A program made the translations under genes and the position numbers. A stretch of 64,000 bases of DNA from Heterocephalus glaber. Lineage: Eukaryota > Chordata > Mammalia > Rodentia > Bathyergidae. Each line of letters begins with the position of its first letter. Position 1 is the stretch's first letter. The notes under the pieces are model-generated. The model had not been told where the DNA came from, did not search any database, and was given only the letters and a program-made list of their open reading frames with translations. The stretch is from assembly GCF_000247695.1 (NCBI RefSeq), contig NW_004624730.1:33932906-33996905 (forward strand), read 5' to 3'. Shown here in pieces: positions 46,179 through 56,865 of the stretch.

Positions 46179-46259
46179 AAGAATTTCCCTACCTTGCCTG
46201 CCTTGTAAGCACAAGGTCCTGAGTTCGATTCTTGGTACCAGAAAAAAAGAATTTCCCTA
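46179..46259 (+). repeat. 5'-truncated ID SINE with perfect 13-bp target duplications
   Basis: AAGAATTTCCCTA occurs at 46179-46191 and 46247-46259. Between lies CCTTGCCTGCCTTGTAAGCA, then GAGTTCGATTCTTGGTACCA and an A-rich tail. The whole A-box half of the ID is absent, so the element was truncated at or before insertion. Confidence 0.92.
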
Positions 46260-46760
46260 ATTCGAAGAAAATGCTTCACTTATTCATGTCTGCAGAGTAG
46301 CTGTCTTTGAAACTGCTTCTTCCTGGTTTAATGTCTCTACAAGATTTGAGAAGAGGAATTGCTGGCTGGAATGAAAGGACCCCAGGCATGTTCTTACCAT
46401 GGAGGATAAAAGCCAGAGTGTAAAGAGGACACTAACAGAACAGGGTTCCTGACCTGCCTCAGACATTGACCAGGAAATGGCATTTTTACCTCAGAGCTCA
46501 CTGAGAGTAAAGCAGCCCTAACAGAATTTATACTTTTTTACCAAATCATGTGACTTAGATGGGACACTGAAGAAAGCAGAGCGTAGTGGCCCGAAGAAGA
46601 ATGAGAGCACCCAAAGATAATTTCTAACAAACATCTTAGCCTTTGTAGTTTGCTGGTGCCCAATAACTTATGGATCATTAAAAAAAAGAATGTTTGTGAT
46701 CTCTAGAAATAAAATACCTAGTGAATAGGCGCTTTTTCACTAAGGTCTATGCCCACTATT
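46260..46760. other. unassigned sequence
   Basis: No gene was recognised. Confidence 0.4.
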
Positions 46761-46761
46761 C

Positions 46762-46958
46762 TTTTTTTTTTTTTTTTTTTTTTTGTAGCACTAGGATAAA
46801 TCCAAGGCCTTCCAAATGAGGTGGATTCAGGCCTCTTTTATTTTTCATTTTGCAACAAGGTCTCAATAAGTTACCCAGGTAAGACTCGAACTTGCAATCC
46901 TCCCGCCTCAGTCTCCTTCCATGCTGGGACTACAGGTGTGTCCCACCACTCCAGTTTA
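46762..46958 (-). repeat. B1-dID composite SINE, reverse, with 23-T tail
   Basis: A run of 23 T at 46762-46784 is the A-tail on the other strand. TAGCACTAGGATAAATCCAA and GGCCTTCCAAATGAGGTGGA form the reverse ID part. GCAACAAGGTCTCAATAAGT, GAACTTGCAATCCTCCCGCC and GGGACTACAGGTGTGTCCCA form the reverse B1 part. The long homopolymer suggests a fairly young copy. Confidence 0.87.
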
Positions 46959-47147
46959 TATGTGGTGCTTTATATAAGAAATAGGTCAATTTGTTTAGAG
47001 AAAAGAACTAAAATGTTCTTGGTATGTATTATGAAATCTCATTCAAGTCAACACTCACTTTCACCTCCGTAGAGAGGAATTTCATCTACTGTCTAAAGTC
47101 ATTTCTCTCCAGCTGCCTACCCAATTCACAGTGTCATCATGTGAAAT
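46959..47147. other. unassigned sequence
   Basis: No gene was recognised. Confidence 0.4.
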
Positions 47148-47149
47148 TA

Positions 47150-47340
47150 CAGCCATGCACTGCTTAAAGATGAGGACATGTTCTGAGAAGTGTTAGGTGG
47201 TTTTGTTATTGTGTGAACATCAGAGACTGTACATATACAAATTAATATGGCAAAGACATCAGGAGGTAGCATCATTTTATGACACCACCATATATACATG
47301 GCCTAAGACAAACCAAAAGACATTATGTAGCACATGACTA
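47150..47340 (+). mobile_element. Tigger-type (TcMar) MITE with TA target duplication
   Basis: CAGCCATGCACTGCTTAAAG, ATGAGGACATGTTCTGAGAA, GTTATTGTGTGAACATCAGA and GTACATATACAAATTAATAT match the 5' part of a placental Tigger-type MITE. The right end TTATGTAGCACATGACTA is its inverted repeat. TA dinucleotides flank at 47148-47149 and 47341-47342. The middle of the consensus is deleted. I do not give a MER number because I cannot confirm it. Confidence 0.85.
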
Positions 47341-47567
47341 TATATGGTGTATTTATCTGGTTACTTATTTTGGCGGGTTCTTCAACCAGAACAAAAATGC
47401 CAATGCTTTATTCATCAGTGTATCCCCAAAGGCTAGAGGAGCATCTGACGGGCAGTCAATCAAGTATTTGATCAAGAAACTAATTAATCCTCCAAAAAGT
47501 TTTTTTAAATTTGGGAGGGAGGGAAATTATAGAAAGAGGGGAGAGAACAGAGAGTAATGAAGGGATC
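47341..47567. other. unassigned sequence
   Basis: No gene was recognised. Confidence 0.4.
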
Positions 47568-47674
47568 AAAAATGATCATGATGCCCGGGATTTAGCTCAG
47601 TGCTTCCACCGCCTGCCTTGCAAGTGCAAGGTCCAGAGTTCGATCCCCAGCACCAAAAAAAAAATGATCATGAT
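47568..47674 (+). repeat. ID SINE with perfect 15-bp target duplications
   Basis: AAAAATGATCATGAT occurs at 47568-47582 and 47660-47674. The body reads GCCCGGGATTTAGCTCAGTG, CTTCCACCGCCTGCCTTGCA and GAGTTCGATCCCCAGCACC, then an A-tail. Both polymerase III boxes look intact. The perfect duplication suggests this is among the youngest insertions in the window. The 188-aa frame at 47511-48077 merely reads through it. Confidence 0.95.
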
Positions 47675-48124
47675 ATGCTACATACATGCACCAATTCCCC
47701 AAAATGAATATTACTATTATGTATTGGAAATATACACTAATAAAAAATTCTGCTTAGAATATGTGTCCCATTGTAAAGGCAGGTTTCAAACCAAACCAAT
47801 TTTGATAGTCCCTTATTTTAGGAAAACTATTTCTGGGCTCATGATTATCATTCATTCACTCATTTCTGATCTTTATGCCATTTTTCTAGACTTGCTGAAT
47901 GATAACAATTGGTGTCTTTTTCTTGTTCTCAATCACAAAGGGAAACTTTCAACATTACCAATAAACATTTACATTACTGGTAAACATTACAGTACCAGTA
48001 AATATGATATTTTCTGTAAGATATTTGAGACACCCTCATCAGATGAACAAAGCTCCTCTTTATTTCTAGTTTGGTAAGTTTTTAAAAATTATGTATGAAG
48101 GTTAACATAAGCAAATACTTTCGC
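47675..48124. other. unassigned AT-rich sequence
   Basis: No gene was recognised. ATACACTAATAAAAAATTCT near 47731-47750 is faintly like a LINE-1 3' end. Confidence 0.4.
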
Positions 48125-48480
48125 TATACCTATTGGAAAGATCCTAGGATCTTTTTCTTATATTATCAAATGTTAAGCCATCCTTACATTTCTGATGTAA
48201 GTCCAGCTGAGCCATAGATTAATTTTTTCATAGTTTGCTAGAATTAATTTGCTAATATGTTACTGATAACCTTGGTATCTATGCTCATGAGTGACATAGG
48301 CTGGTAACTTCCTTTTTTCATAATGTCCTTGTCCAATATTAATATCAGGGGTGTGTTGACCTTACAAGATAAAATGGGAATGTTTCCTTTATCTGTTTTC
48401 TGGAAGCTTATGTAGGACAGGTGTTATTTCTCCCTCCAGTATTTGGCTTCATGTACTTCCAAAGCCAGCCATGCCTGGAG
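48125..48480 (-). repeat. old LINE-1 ORF2 (reverse-transcriptase region) fragment, antisense
   Basis: The + strand has TATCTATGCTCATGAGTGAC, ATAGGCTGGTAACTTCC, AATGTCCTTGTCCAATATTA, ATATCAGGGGTGTGTTGACC and TTACAAGATAAAATGGGAAT, then TTTCTGGAAGCTTATGTAGG. These are the familiar reverse complement of LINE-1 ORF2. The frame is broken and no intact protein can be read. It is a fossil copy. Confidence 0.85.
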
Positions 48481-49520
48481 TTTTCCTCTTTTTCTCTCAG
48501 GGCTAAGGAAGCAGCAGATTATATCAATCCAGTTCCAGGACCTGAGGAGCCCAAAGCCTAGCTGCAATCCCTTCAAGGCCCAGTGTACTTCCAATTCACC
48601 TTTACTTCTGGGATTTGACTCTCCAGGTCCTAAACCAAGGTGTGGGGTGTTATACAGCCTTCTGCCATCATCCAGGATGCGAATTATATCCTCTTAACCT
48701 AGGAAAGATGTCAAAAGTCCTGTTCAGCTTGTCAACCTTCTCTTAAAAATAAGCACAAAATTTGGCCCCTGCCCCACAGCCCTGGGATAAAACAGCCCCC
48801 AAGTCCAAACTCATTGCTCTGGGTTTCCAGCTCCTCCCAGATCACAGTTCAGGGATTCTGCACTGAACTGTTACCTGCTGATGCCTTCAAACAGATACAC
48901 GTTTATGCTTTCTAGACTGCTTAGTTGCACAGCCTGTCTGAACTCCTTAGACCACTATTACCAGATGGTGGTTTGTTTGTCAAATACAAAAAGAAATTAA
49001 AACCCCTGCACTCAGGTAAATTCTTTCAAAATGGCTATTTGTGGCGGTCCACAATCTCACTCCAACAATACTACTTTTGCTGGGAAACTTTGATTCCCCT
49101 CAATGGCATCATCTTCAGAGTGAGACTTGATCTCCATCCCCTTATTTAAACTCAAAAATCATTCTTGGGTGTATTCTACACAAGGTATGAAGAACACAGA
49201 GCATGGCTCACAACCTACTGCCAAGACAGACATCTAGATGGAAAAATCCCAGCACAGTGGGGCTTAGATTACAGAGGCAGGATCCAGGGTTCTCTCCACA
49301 GAAAGAGACAACCCTGATTCTGCTTAGTGACACTGGCAAATGGGTTATACTTTAGTCTGGGCTCTGAAGGAGGAGCAGGAGTTTAGCAGCAAAGAGAAGG
49401 CAGAGAGGTGATTCCAGGCAAAGGGAACAAATAGCACAATAAAAAGGAAAGAGGGCCACATCTCAGGGCACTATGGTACCCTGGTAAAGAGGGCACCCCA
49501 CCCATGGGAAAACACTGGCT
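48481..49520. other. unassigned sequence
   Basis: No gene was recognised. Frames at 48443-48697 and 48925-49149 lack family features. The first overlaps the LINE-1 fragment. Confidence 0.4.
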
Positions 49521-49524
49521 CCAA

Positions 49525-49705
49525 TTGCACACAGTGTTTCAGAGTACTTAACTTTCTAAGCTTCAGTTACCGCCTCTGCAAAATAGCAATAATATTTCAG
49601 CCTCATAAGACAGTTTGATTAAATGAGATATTGCCTATAAAATCCATTAAAAATAGTGTTTAGTACATAACAAGGTCTCCCTAAATACTAGCTTTTATTA
49701 TTGGA
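49525..49705 (+). repeat. MIR SINE, 3' two thirds
   Basis: GTACTTAACTTTCTAAGCTT, CAGTTACCGCCTCTGCAAAA and TAGCAATAATATTTCAGCCT give the core. TTAAATGAGATATTGCCTAT and AACAAGGTCTCCCTAAATAC follow the MIR 3' part. Confidence 0.85.
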
Positions 49706-50589
49706 GCATATGAGGTAGGCAAAGGGGATGGTAAGGGACAGGAAACACAGATTTTGTTCTTAACCACTTTAGCTGGTTATTTTATGAAGATCAACCATTA
49801 CTGGGGATATTCAGAGAGTGGGAAGGACATAGAAAGGAGTTAGAGGAACAATTGCAAAAAGGAATTTCAGAACAGGCCCCTCTAGTGAGGATTGTGAGAA
49901 TCCTTGTCTAGTTGTCCACAGAGACTGCTTGGCACCTCTGCTGGCTGAGGCTGAATTGGTTTAATAAGATATTACTTTCTGGTTGCCCTAGGCACATCCT
50001 ATTTCCCTGAGCAACCACGCATACCTGCTCATCCCCACTGCCACCCTTCACTGGCTTTGACCTCCCTCTGGGGCTGCCCTCCCCCTGATGACTGATCCAG
50101 TCCCCGCTTCTGCTGGGCCCCACTTCCTCTGCGGGACCTTCTCTTACTAACCCTGCCTCAGCAACCACAATGCTGTTCCAAGTTCTATTCCTGCCACTCT
50201 GCTTTATGTAATCATTTCAAGCCCCTACTCCTGTCAGCCCACAGGACACCTTCTTCAAAGGGAGGATCATGCTTCCCATCCTTCCATGGCACAACAGGAG
50301 ATGTACACTTTCTTCTCAACAAAGGCTTATGAATTAAATAATAACAGCCAGCATGGAATAAAACAAGTGCTAAAGTCTTATTACTAGGGAGGGTTGAAAC
50401 TGGGCTGTTCAAAATAAAATAGCTCAACCTAGCTGAGAAATACGTGATTAATCTATTCATCTGCACAAATTGAAACCTGTCTTGAATTGCCACGCTGAAA
50501 ATGGTTGCCACAGGAGCACCAGGAAGAAGATTTTTTCTAAAAAAGGCTTTTTGTTATCTTTAATACATTTACTTTCTCATCCCATAAGA
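49706..50589. other. unassigned sequence
   Basis: No gene was recognised. A GC-richer patch lies at 49990-50200. Confidence 0.4.
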
Positions 50590-50740
50590 AACCATGGCCA
50601 GGAGTCAAACAACTGGGTTTGGAGTCTGATTCTATCCCTCCATTTCTGCTCTACAGAGTCAGTTGACCTCTGCAGTGTTAATTAGACACCCATGAAACAG
50701 GAACAATAGCTATCCTGCCCACACTAAATGAGAGTAATGA
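50590..50740 (+). repeat. MIR SINE
   Basis: GGAGTCAAACAACTGGGTTT, GGAGTCTGATTCTATCCCTC, GTCAGTTGACCTCTGCAGTG and ACACCCATGAAACAGGAACA with ATAGCTATCCTGCCCACAC parallel the MIR consensus. Confidence 0.7.
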
Positions 50741-53339
50741 ATGGGGTGGTCAAATAAACCAGTGTTGTATAAATGCGCAATTGTTTTACAGAGATAGGAT
50801 TTAGCTCATGCTGGGGGAGAAAAAAATGGATTAAACATTCCATTTTATCACCTTCACTATCTCTGCTAGAATCTTCTAGAATGGAGCATTGCAGTAAGTA
50901 GTGAGGGAGTTAGAATAAGACAAATGTTGGTTCTGCCATGTTCTAAAAATGGGGCCACAGGAATGAAGTCTATTTTCAAAGGTAGGCACCAGAATTGGCA
51001 GAAGACGTTGGGCTAAGATAGGAACATAAAGCCTTGGAAGCTTTTCAGCTGGGAGATAATCACACCATGTTGATTCTGGGCAGAGGAGAGATGAAGAGAG
51101 ACGTCCTCCTCAGATGACATGTGCAAGGGAGGCAGCTGCCTCCACAACCACGTGCCAGCCTCCTACCTTAATTGAAGATAAGCCCTATGGGACTGAAAGG
51201 AAAAAGAAGAAAAGAGTGTTTGAGGCCAACTCACATAGAGGAGTTCACCACATCTACCTCATAGGGATGAAGTTAAGTTGCTTGGCTGCCATAATGTCTC
51301 TTAGCAGAACACACCAAGGCAGAGGCACTGCACCAATCCTTGTAAGTACCAATTAATCTTTAGTTTGTGCACATTTCTGTTTCCCAGCTTGATTCTGTTC
51401 TCTTCAAGTCCAAGAAAGAATGCAGTAGGAGTTCCTGATACAGTGTTCAATGAAACTTGGAAATAGCCCAGGATATAAATGAACATAACTCTATGGCAAT
51501 CATCTAGGGTTACCAAAAGGGACTCAGTGCAACATGGAAATAACCATGACTAAATAACCAAAAGACTGGGATTTGTGAAATGTTTTAAATACAAGATCTC
51601 TCTAGTACTGTGCCATTCTACTTCATATAATATTCAGATATGAAGTAGAACTTCCCTAAATTAGCTTCTTTGTTCAAAATGTTGAACTAACGGAGTTGTA
51701 CTCTTTAATCCCATGGATTGTGATCATTTTCTCCAAACACAAATGTTTACTAGACATGGTTCAATTTTAATTTATCAAGACAAATGTCTTGTTCCCCTGT
51801 TTGTGTACTTAATCAATATATTTTCAGCCAGGCCAGGCTGTAACTTGAACTTTCAAAACCAGGCATTATGATTTGTGAAGGCCATTGGTCATAATGTATT
51901 GTTTTCTAAAGGAAGCTGGTGCTGCAAGTTTTATTGTTTTATTTTTCTACTAAGAAATGAGTGGATTTGGAATTTACAGTAAACATTCCCAAAGCAGAAT
52001 ATTTCATCTTAAGACGTGTACTTTCTCGGTTTTTAACACATTTTCTGAAAATGGTGCACAGAGCCTCTAAGAGAGCAGCCTGCAGGGACAGTTGTGTGAC
52101 CACAGAGACTGATGCCTCGAGTGCTCAGGGAAAGCAGCCTCCTTTCATCCTACTTCATCCTTCAGACAGTACACATAAAACACCCACTCAGCCCTGCCCA
52201 AGGACGAGGCTCCTAAAGAATACTGAAACCAGACTACATTGTTATCACTTCAAAGACATTTAGGACGTTGTACCAGTGGTAAGAAGGTTAGGCCAGACAG
52301 TGACTCCAAAAGTTTCTTGTAAAACCATCTTGCTCTATAAGCTTTATTTTAGATGCCTTTGAGAAGCTGAGGCACATTCTCACTTGTCAGGACTTGTTTT
52401 TCTTTTCCAAAGTTATCTCTAGTCATCCTAATGGACCGACTACTTATGAGAAATAATTTTTCATATATAGCTTGTGGGACTCTTGCTTTTTTCAGGCAAA
52501 TACAGCCAAGTCGCATAAACCTGTTTCAACATATAGACTATGGTAAGTCTAAAAAGAAAATATGAACTATAGTCTGCTTAAATTTTTAATTAGAAAATCA
52601 AACTATAACATTCCACTGCAAAATATAAACATCTAACAGAACAAGCACTTTCATCTCCCCATTCTGAAATGCATTTTCAACCAGAATGAGGCATCACTTC
52701 TCACCAAGTTTTGCTTAAAAGTGCCCTCACTTACTGAAAGGCTCAGTCATATCACGTTATTATCAATCAGATAAATTGTTCAATACTTCAATGTATCCCT
52801 CTCTGCCTCCCATGATTTCATTCTTTCCCTTCATCCACAGAACCAAAGAACATTGTAGAGGGGTCTGAATCTTCCTGGCAGATGCACAATTTTAAAAAAC
52901 ACACTGTTCCCACTGCCTCAAGTTTTCTGGGTTAGCCTTATCTGACTAGGTATATATTTTGACATTTTTCAACACTTTCAGTGACAATTAATTATTCTAA
53001 AAATGGGGGTGGACAGCAGACAAGTAATCACTCAAGAATGAGTAAATTAAGGTTGGAAACTCGGAGGTTCATGGGGATTCTATTTTAGTACTCTGGCATC
53101 CACATAACCAGTTGCTTCAGTTCAGATTCATATCATCTTAATTAGGACAGGCAATGTAATGACACAACTAAACACATATGGTAAGAAATATAAAACATTT
53201 GGGATGGCTTAGCTGCTGGCTCCTGATCTGGTGCTATTTACTAGGATACATTGATGTGTACACGAAGAATAGTAATCGCCACTGTACCTAGAGGTGAGAG
53301 AAACAGCACTTGGTAGTCAGAAGTCACTGCCCTTTTATG
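50741..53339. other. long unassigned stretch
   Basis: No gene or nameable repeat was recognised. The 100-aa frame at 51961-52263 shows no family motif. The AT-rich unique texture at 51570-51960 and 52270-52760 could be conserved non-coding DNA, but this cannot be judged from one sequence. Confidence 0.4.
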
Positions 53340-53520
53340 AGGCCCTCGAGAGCTGCATCACATCACAGAGAGAACTGGATGGATTCCTCACTACTGTTTG
53401 CTAGCTAAGGAACCTCGAAGCAGTCACCGAAACTCTCTATGACTCTGTGTTCTCCAACTCACAGTTGTTACCTATCAGGAGCAAATGAGGTAATATCTGT
53501 AAAGAACTTGACCCAAGTTC
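53340..53520 (+). repeat. MIR SINE
   Basis: GTTTGCTAGCTAAGGAACCT, CGAAGCAGTCACCGAAACTC and CCAACTCACAGTTGTTACCT, then AAATGAGGTAATATCTGTAA, follow the MIR layout in diverged form. Confidence 0.6.
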
Positions 53521-53979
53521 TCTATGGAGAGAACATCACTATGGGTACCTGGGCTGTTACCATGCAGATGAGAATCTCTTACTCTTCAAATATTTAAACT
53601 GTTTAGTTTATACTAATGGAAAGAAAGATCTCAGAAATGGCTCACATTGGAAGATGAGCAGGTTTCTGAAAAACTGAATCACTGAGGGTTTCAATGCCTT
53701 TTTCTTCTGCTATGTAAGGATGATCTTTTCCTCCGGAAGCTATACTGGCTTGGCTTTGACAGCCTATATGAAGATACCTAAGTTTCCTTCCCTGGTCCTC
53801 TCACAGAGTCATTAAAATATCTTTTGCCTTTGTGTATTAAGAATCTTTCCCATGTAAGAATAATAAACTCAAACCCCAATTGAGGATGAGATGGAGGTTC
53901 TTTGCTCTTTGTCTCAATTTTACTCATTCTTTATCCTGCATCTAGGGTGCTACATCTTTGAGAGCCATACCATAGTTAT

Positions 53980-53982
<3 letters not shown>
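53521..53982. other. unassigned sequence
   Basis: No gene was recognised. Confidence 0.4.

Positions 53983-54020
<38 letters not shown>
53983..54020. repeat. (GT)19 microsatellite
   Basis: Nineteen uninterrupted GT units. An open frame crossing it translates to alternating C and V, a microsatellite artefact. Confidence 0.98.
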
Positions 54021-54023
<3 letters not shown>

Positions 54024-54086
54024 ACTGGGAGGAAACCACCAATTCATGCTTGTTTATGAAAGCTCCCTCATTAAAACGGAAGCTTC

Positions 54087-54497
54087 TAACGGTTTAGATC
54101 TTAAATAATCCCCAAAGATGGGTATGCTAAAAGCTTAGTCACCAGCCTGTGGTGCTTTTGGGAGGTGGTGGAACCTTTAAGGGATAGGTCCTAGTGGAAG
54201 GAAGTGAGGTCACTTCCTTCCTCTCTCTTCCTTGAATGGAGCAGATTTTTGATGCACTGCCTTGCTAGAGCCCCAAAGCAATAGGGCCAAGTGTCTGAGA
54301 ACTTAACCTCTGAAACCATGAGCCAAAATAAGGTTGATTCCTTTTTTTTTTTCTTTTTTGATACCAGGGATCAAACTCAGGACCTTGCACTTTTGAGGCA
54401 GGTGTCAGAACCAGTGAGCTAAATCCCTGGCCCAGGTTTATTCCTTTTTAAGTTGTTTGTCTTGGGCATTTTGTCTCAGCGACAGAAATCTAACACA
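54087..54497 (+). mobile_element. MaLR LTR interrupted by an ID SINE
   Basis: It starts ACGGTTTAGATCTTAAATAA and TCCCCAAAGATGGGTATGCT. GGGAGGTGGTGGAACCTTTA, CCTCTGAAACCATGAGCCAA and AATAAGGTTGATTCC follow. Beyond the SINE, AAGTTGTTTGTCTTGGGCAT, TTTGTCTCAGCGACAGAAAT and CTAACACA complete the LTR. It is the sense counterpart of the antisense LTR at 6229. Confidence 0.9.
54331..54448 (-). repeat. ID SINE nested in the LTR
   Basis: The SINE (54346-54433) reads on + as a T-rich tail, GATACCAGGGATCAAACTCA, GGACCTTGCACTTTTGAGGC and GTGAGCTAAATCCCTGGCCC, the reverse complement of ID. Duplications AGGTTGATTCCTTTT (54331-54345) and AGGTTTATTCCTTTT (54434-54448) differ at one base. It inserted after the LTR. 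Confidence 0.93.
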
Positions 54498-54894
54498 AAG
54501 CTCTTTGAAAATAAAAACTTTAATATATGATTTCTTTGTGCTACAGTAGATAATTCCAAACTGCCTTTGTTCTGTGCCTCAATCAGGAAAATCAAGCACT
54601 TTTGAAAAAATAAATATTTTTAGAATATATATAATATATGCACTGCTATGCTCATATTATAGTAATTATAAAAGACCCAGAAAAGTAGAAAGAAGGAATT
54701 AAAAACGATACATGAGTCAAGCATTTTCTTCCCACACTACTGCAGATTGGCTCGTGGGGTGCATTCACTCCATTGTGGAGATGGCTGCCCCTCAGGCAGC
54801 CCAGTCTCTCAGCACTGACTGGTCACAGCGGCCACCCAGATCACAGGTGCATTTTCTCTGCAGCTTTTGAACTCCCATCAATCTTGCCCCCATG

Positions 54895-54898
<4 letters not shown>
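54498..54898. other. unassigned sequence
   Basis: No gene was recognised. An AT-rich patch lies at 54608-54645. Confidence 0.4.

Positions 54899-54944
<46 letters not shown>
54899..54944. repeat. (CT)23 microsatellite
   Basis: Twenty-three uninterrupted CT units. It explains the serine and leucine repeat in the frame starting at 54867. Confidence 0.98.
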
Positions 54945-54945
<1 letters not shown>

Positions 54946-56274
54946 GTGTCTCCCTCTCAATTCACATCAGCTCTCCAAGTGTCTGGGGGAATCTTTGGAT
55001 AACTGGTTTCTTCCTTACCATGCTTTCCAGGATTATTTTCTTGATACAAGAGAGACAGCTGCCTGCATTTTCCCCTCTTTCTATTAAAGACAAGGAGCCC
55101 CTTGGAGGTGAGATTGTCATTGGTAAGGAGCTGGCAGTGTGCCTCGTCCTTTGCTGACATGAGATGGCTGCCCATGATGATGGTGGGGAATGTTCTTTGC
55201 AAAAACAATCTGGCTGTTTGTTCTAGGGTCCAGAAGGGGGAATGGGGAAGGAATGGTGGGTGAGGCTGGGGTACATGTGATGGTGGAACCTGGGCCCTCC
55301 TGTGATTTCCAGGGAGCCCATACAATAGCTTTCTACCAAACATGTGGTTAGAACTCCTAAGACAGGAGAGTTTTCAATCTTCCTTCAAGACAAAATGTGG
55401 ACTAGAGAAACTAAATTAGAATGTAAGCAACTGATATTGACAAGATACAACCAAGTTATTAAAAGAAAGATATTTTTGGCCTGTCCAAATCCTGACAACA
55501 TAGAATGTGGGACCACAACTGCCCACAAGAGATGGCCAAATTGACTAGAAGTGGAAATTCATTCTGAATAGAGTACTGTGCATGCCTTTCCCATGTTGCT
55601 GACACTATTCTTGATGAATCTAATCTGCCTTGAAGAAACAGAACACCAGTAAAATTTAAGAGGTGGCAGGTTTTATCACTGGGAAAATTTCCCATCACTG
55701 AAAACAGAAAAATAAAAACCATTCAAATGTAAAAACAATGTGAAACTCTCCCCCTAGAAGCAACATCAAATGACTGCACCACCCTCTCAACTGTAATTCT
55801 TCCCTCAGGCTCTTGACCTCCTTCATCCAGGTCCCTCCCAGATGTTGCCTGCTGGTCTGCTCACCCCACAGGGAACGCGATCCTCCCCACATCCCTGCCT
55901 CATAAGAAGCTCCTCTCTGTGATGGCCATGGTTCTAAACACCTCACAGTAGAGAAGAATTCATAATTATTTCTTCCTGTGATTCCCAAATGTGAGCTTTT
56001 CGTTGCTTTCAGTGCTCCCAGGAAAGAAGACAAGCTATCTGTCAGTGAGAATGAAAGGAGAAAAGACTACAAAAGCTTGATGTTAATGCTAAAAAATGTC
56101 TAAATTTCCTGAGGTTGTTTCTTGGATTGGTCTCCCTTCATTTGCCAAGCACTGGAGCAGTGTTTTTAGAGCCCCTGAAACACTGCAGGATGCAGAGGTA
56201 ATAGCCTCTGTGCCCCAGGTCCCACAGAGTGCTCTTGTCAACTGCAGGCAGCTGCTGCAGTTTAGATTCTGATA
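54945..56274. other. unassigned sequence
   Basis: No gene was recognised. Frames at 54957-55343, 55459-55722 and 55695-56033 (all minus) lack known motifs. Confidence 0.4.
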
Positions 56275-56865
56275 CTTTCTTCTTGAGACTACCAGAATTG
56301 CCTCCTAATTGATCTTCCTCCCTCTGATCACTGCCTCCTCCAATCTATCCTCCACACTGCTGTCAGTATCTTTCTGAAATGCAAATTAGATGACATTTTA
56401 TCCTTGCTTTAATTCTCTGATAGCTCTACATCACCCACAGGCTACATTTCAAATTAAACATGACATTCAAGCCCTTCTCACTCTAGTCGCAGTTGATTTT
56501 CTACCTGTTTCAAGATCCCCAGCTCTCTTCTGACCTATTGTCCACCTGTCAGCCATACAACGTGCCTTCTCATTTAGATGCAGCTCTCTACTCAAGCTGG
56601 TTCCTCTCCTCGGAACACCATCTTGCACGTCTTCACTTAGTGAACACCTTTCTCTATTCCAGACCTAGCGCAAATCTTTCCTTCCTGAGAAGACTTTTCC
56701 AAATACCACCAAGCAGAGTTCTTCACCAAGGTCTCTGCTCCCTTCTTACCTCCTCCTTAGCTCTCTGGTGTCCTCACCACGTCATAGAATGATTCCTGTC
56801 CCTTATCTTCCCTGCCCCATACCTTCAGACACCCAAAAGTTACTCAATAAATCCTCTATGACCAA
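56275..56865 (+). repeat. L2 LINE 3' region
   Basis: AGAATTGCCTCCTAATTGAT, CACTGCTGTCAGTATCTTTC, CTCTGATAGCTCTACATCAC and CATTCAAGCCCTTCTCACTC, then CAAATCTTTCCTTCCTGAGA, follow the L2 3' untranslated region in order. The 99-aa frame at 56493-56792 lies wholly within it and is not a gene. Confidence 0.88.

Noticed and set aside
47583..47659. tRNA gene
   Set aside because: A and B boxes and GTTCGATCC are present, but it is an ID SINE with an A-tail and target duplications. No cloverleaf anticodon arm can be supported.
47511..48077. 188-aa open frame
   Set aside because: It crosses a young ID SINE with intact target duplications, so the frame cannot be an ancestral gene.
48125..48480. active LINE-1
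   Set aside because: The reverse-transcriptase region is only a few hundred bases, is frame-broken, and lacks ends.
53891..54097. 68-aa frame with an alternating Cys-Val run
   Set aside because: The run is translation of the (GT)19 microsatellite.
54867..55157. 96-aa frame with a serine and leucine repeat, like a signal peptide
   Set aside because: The repeat is the (CT)23 microsatellite in translation.
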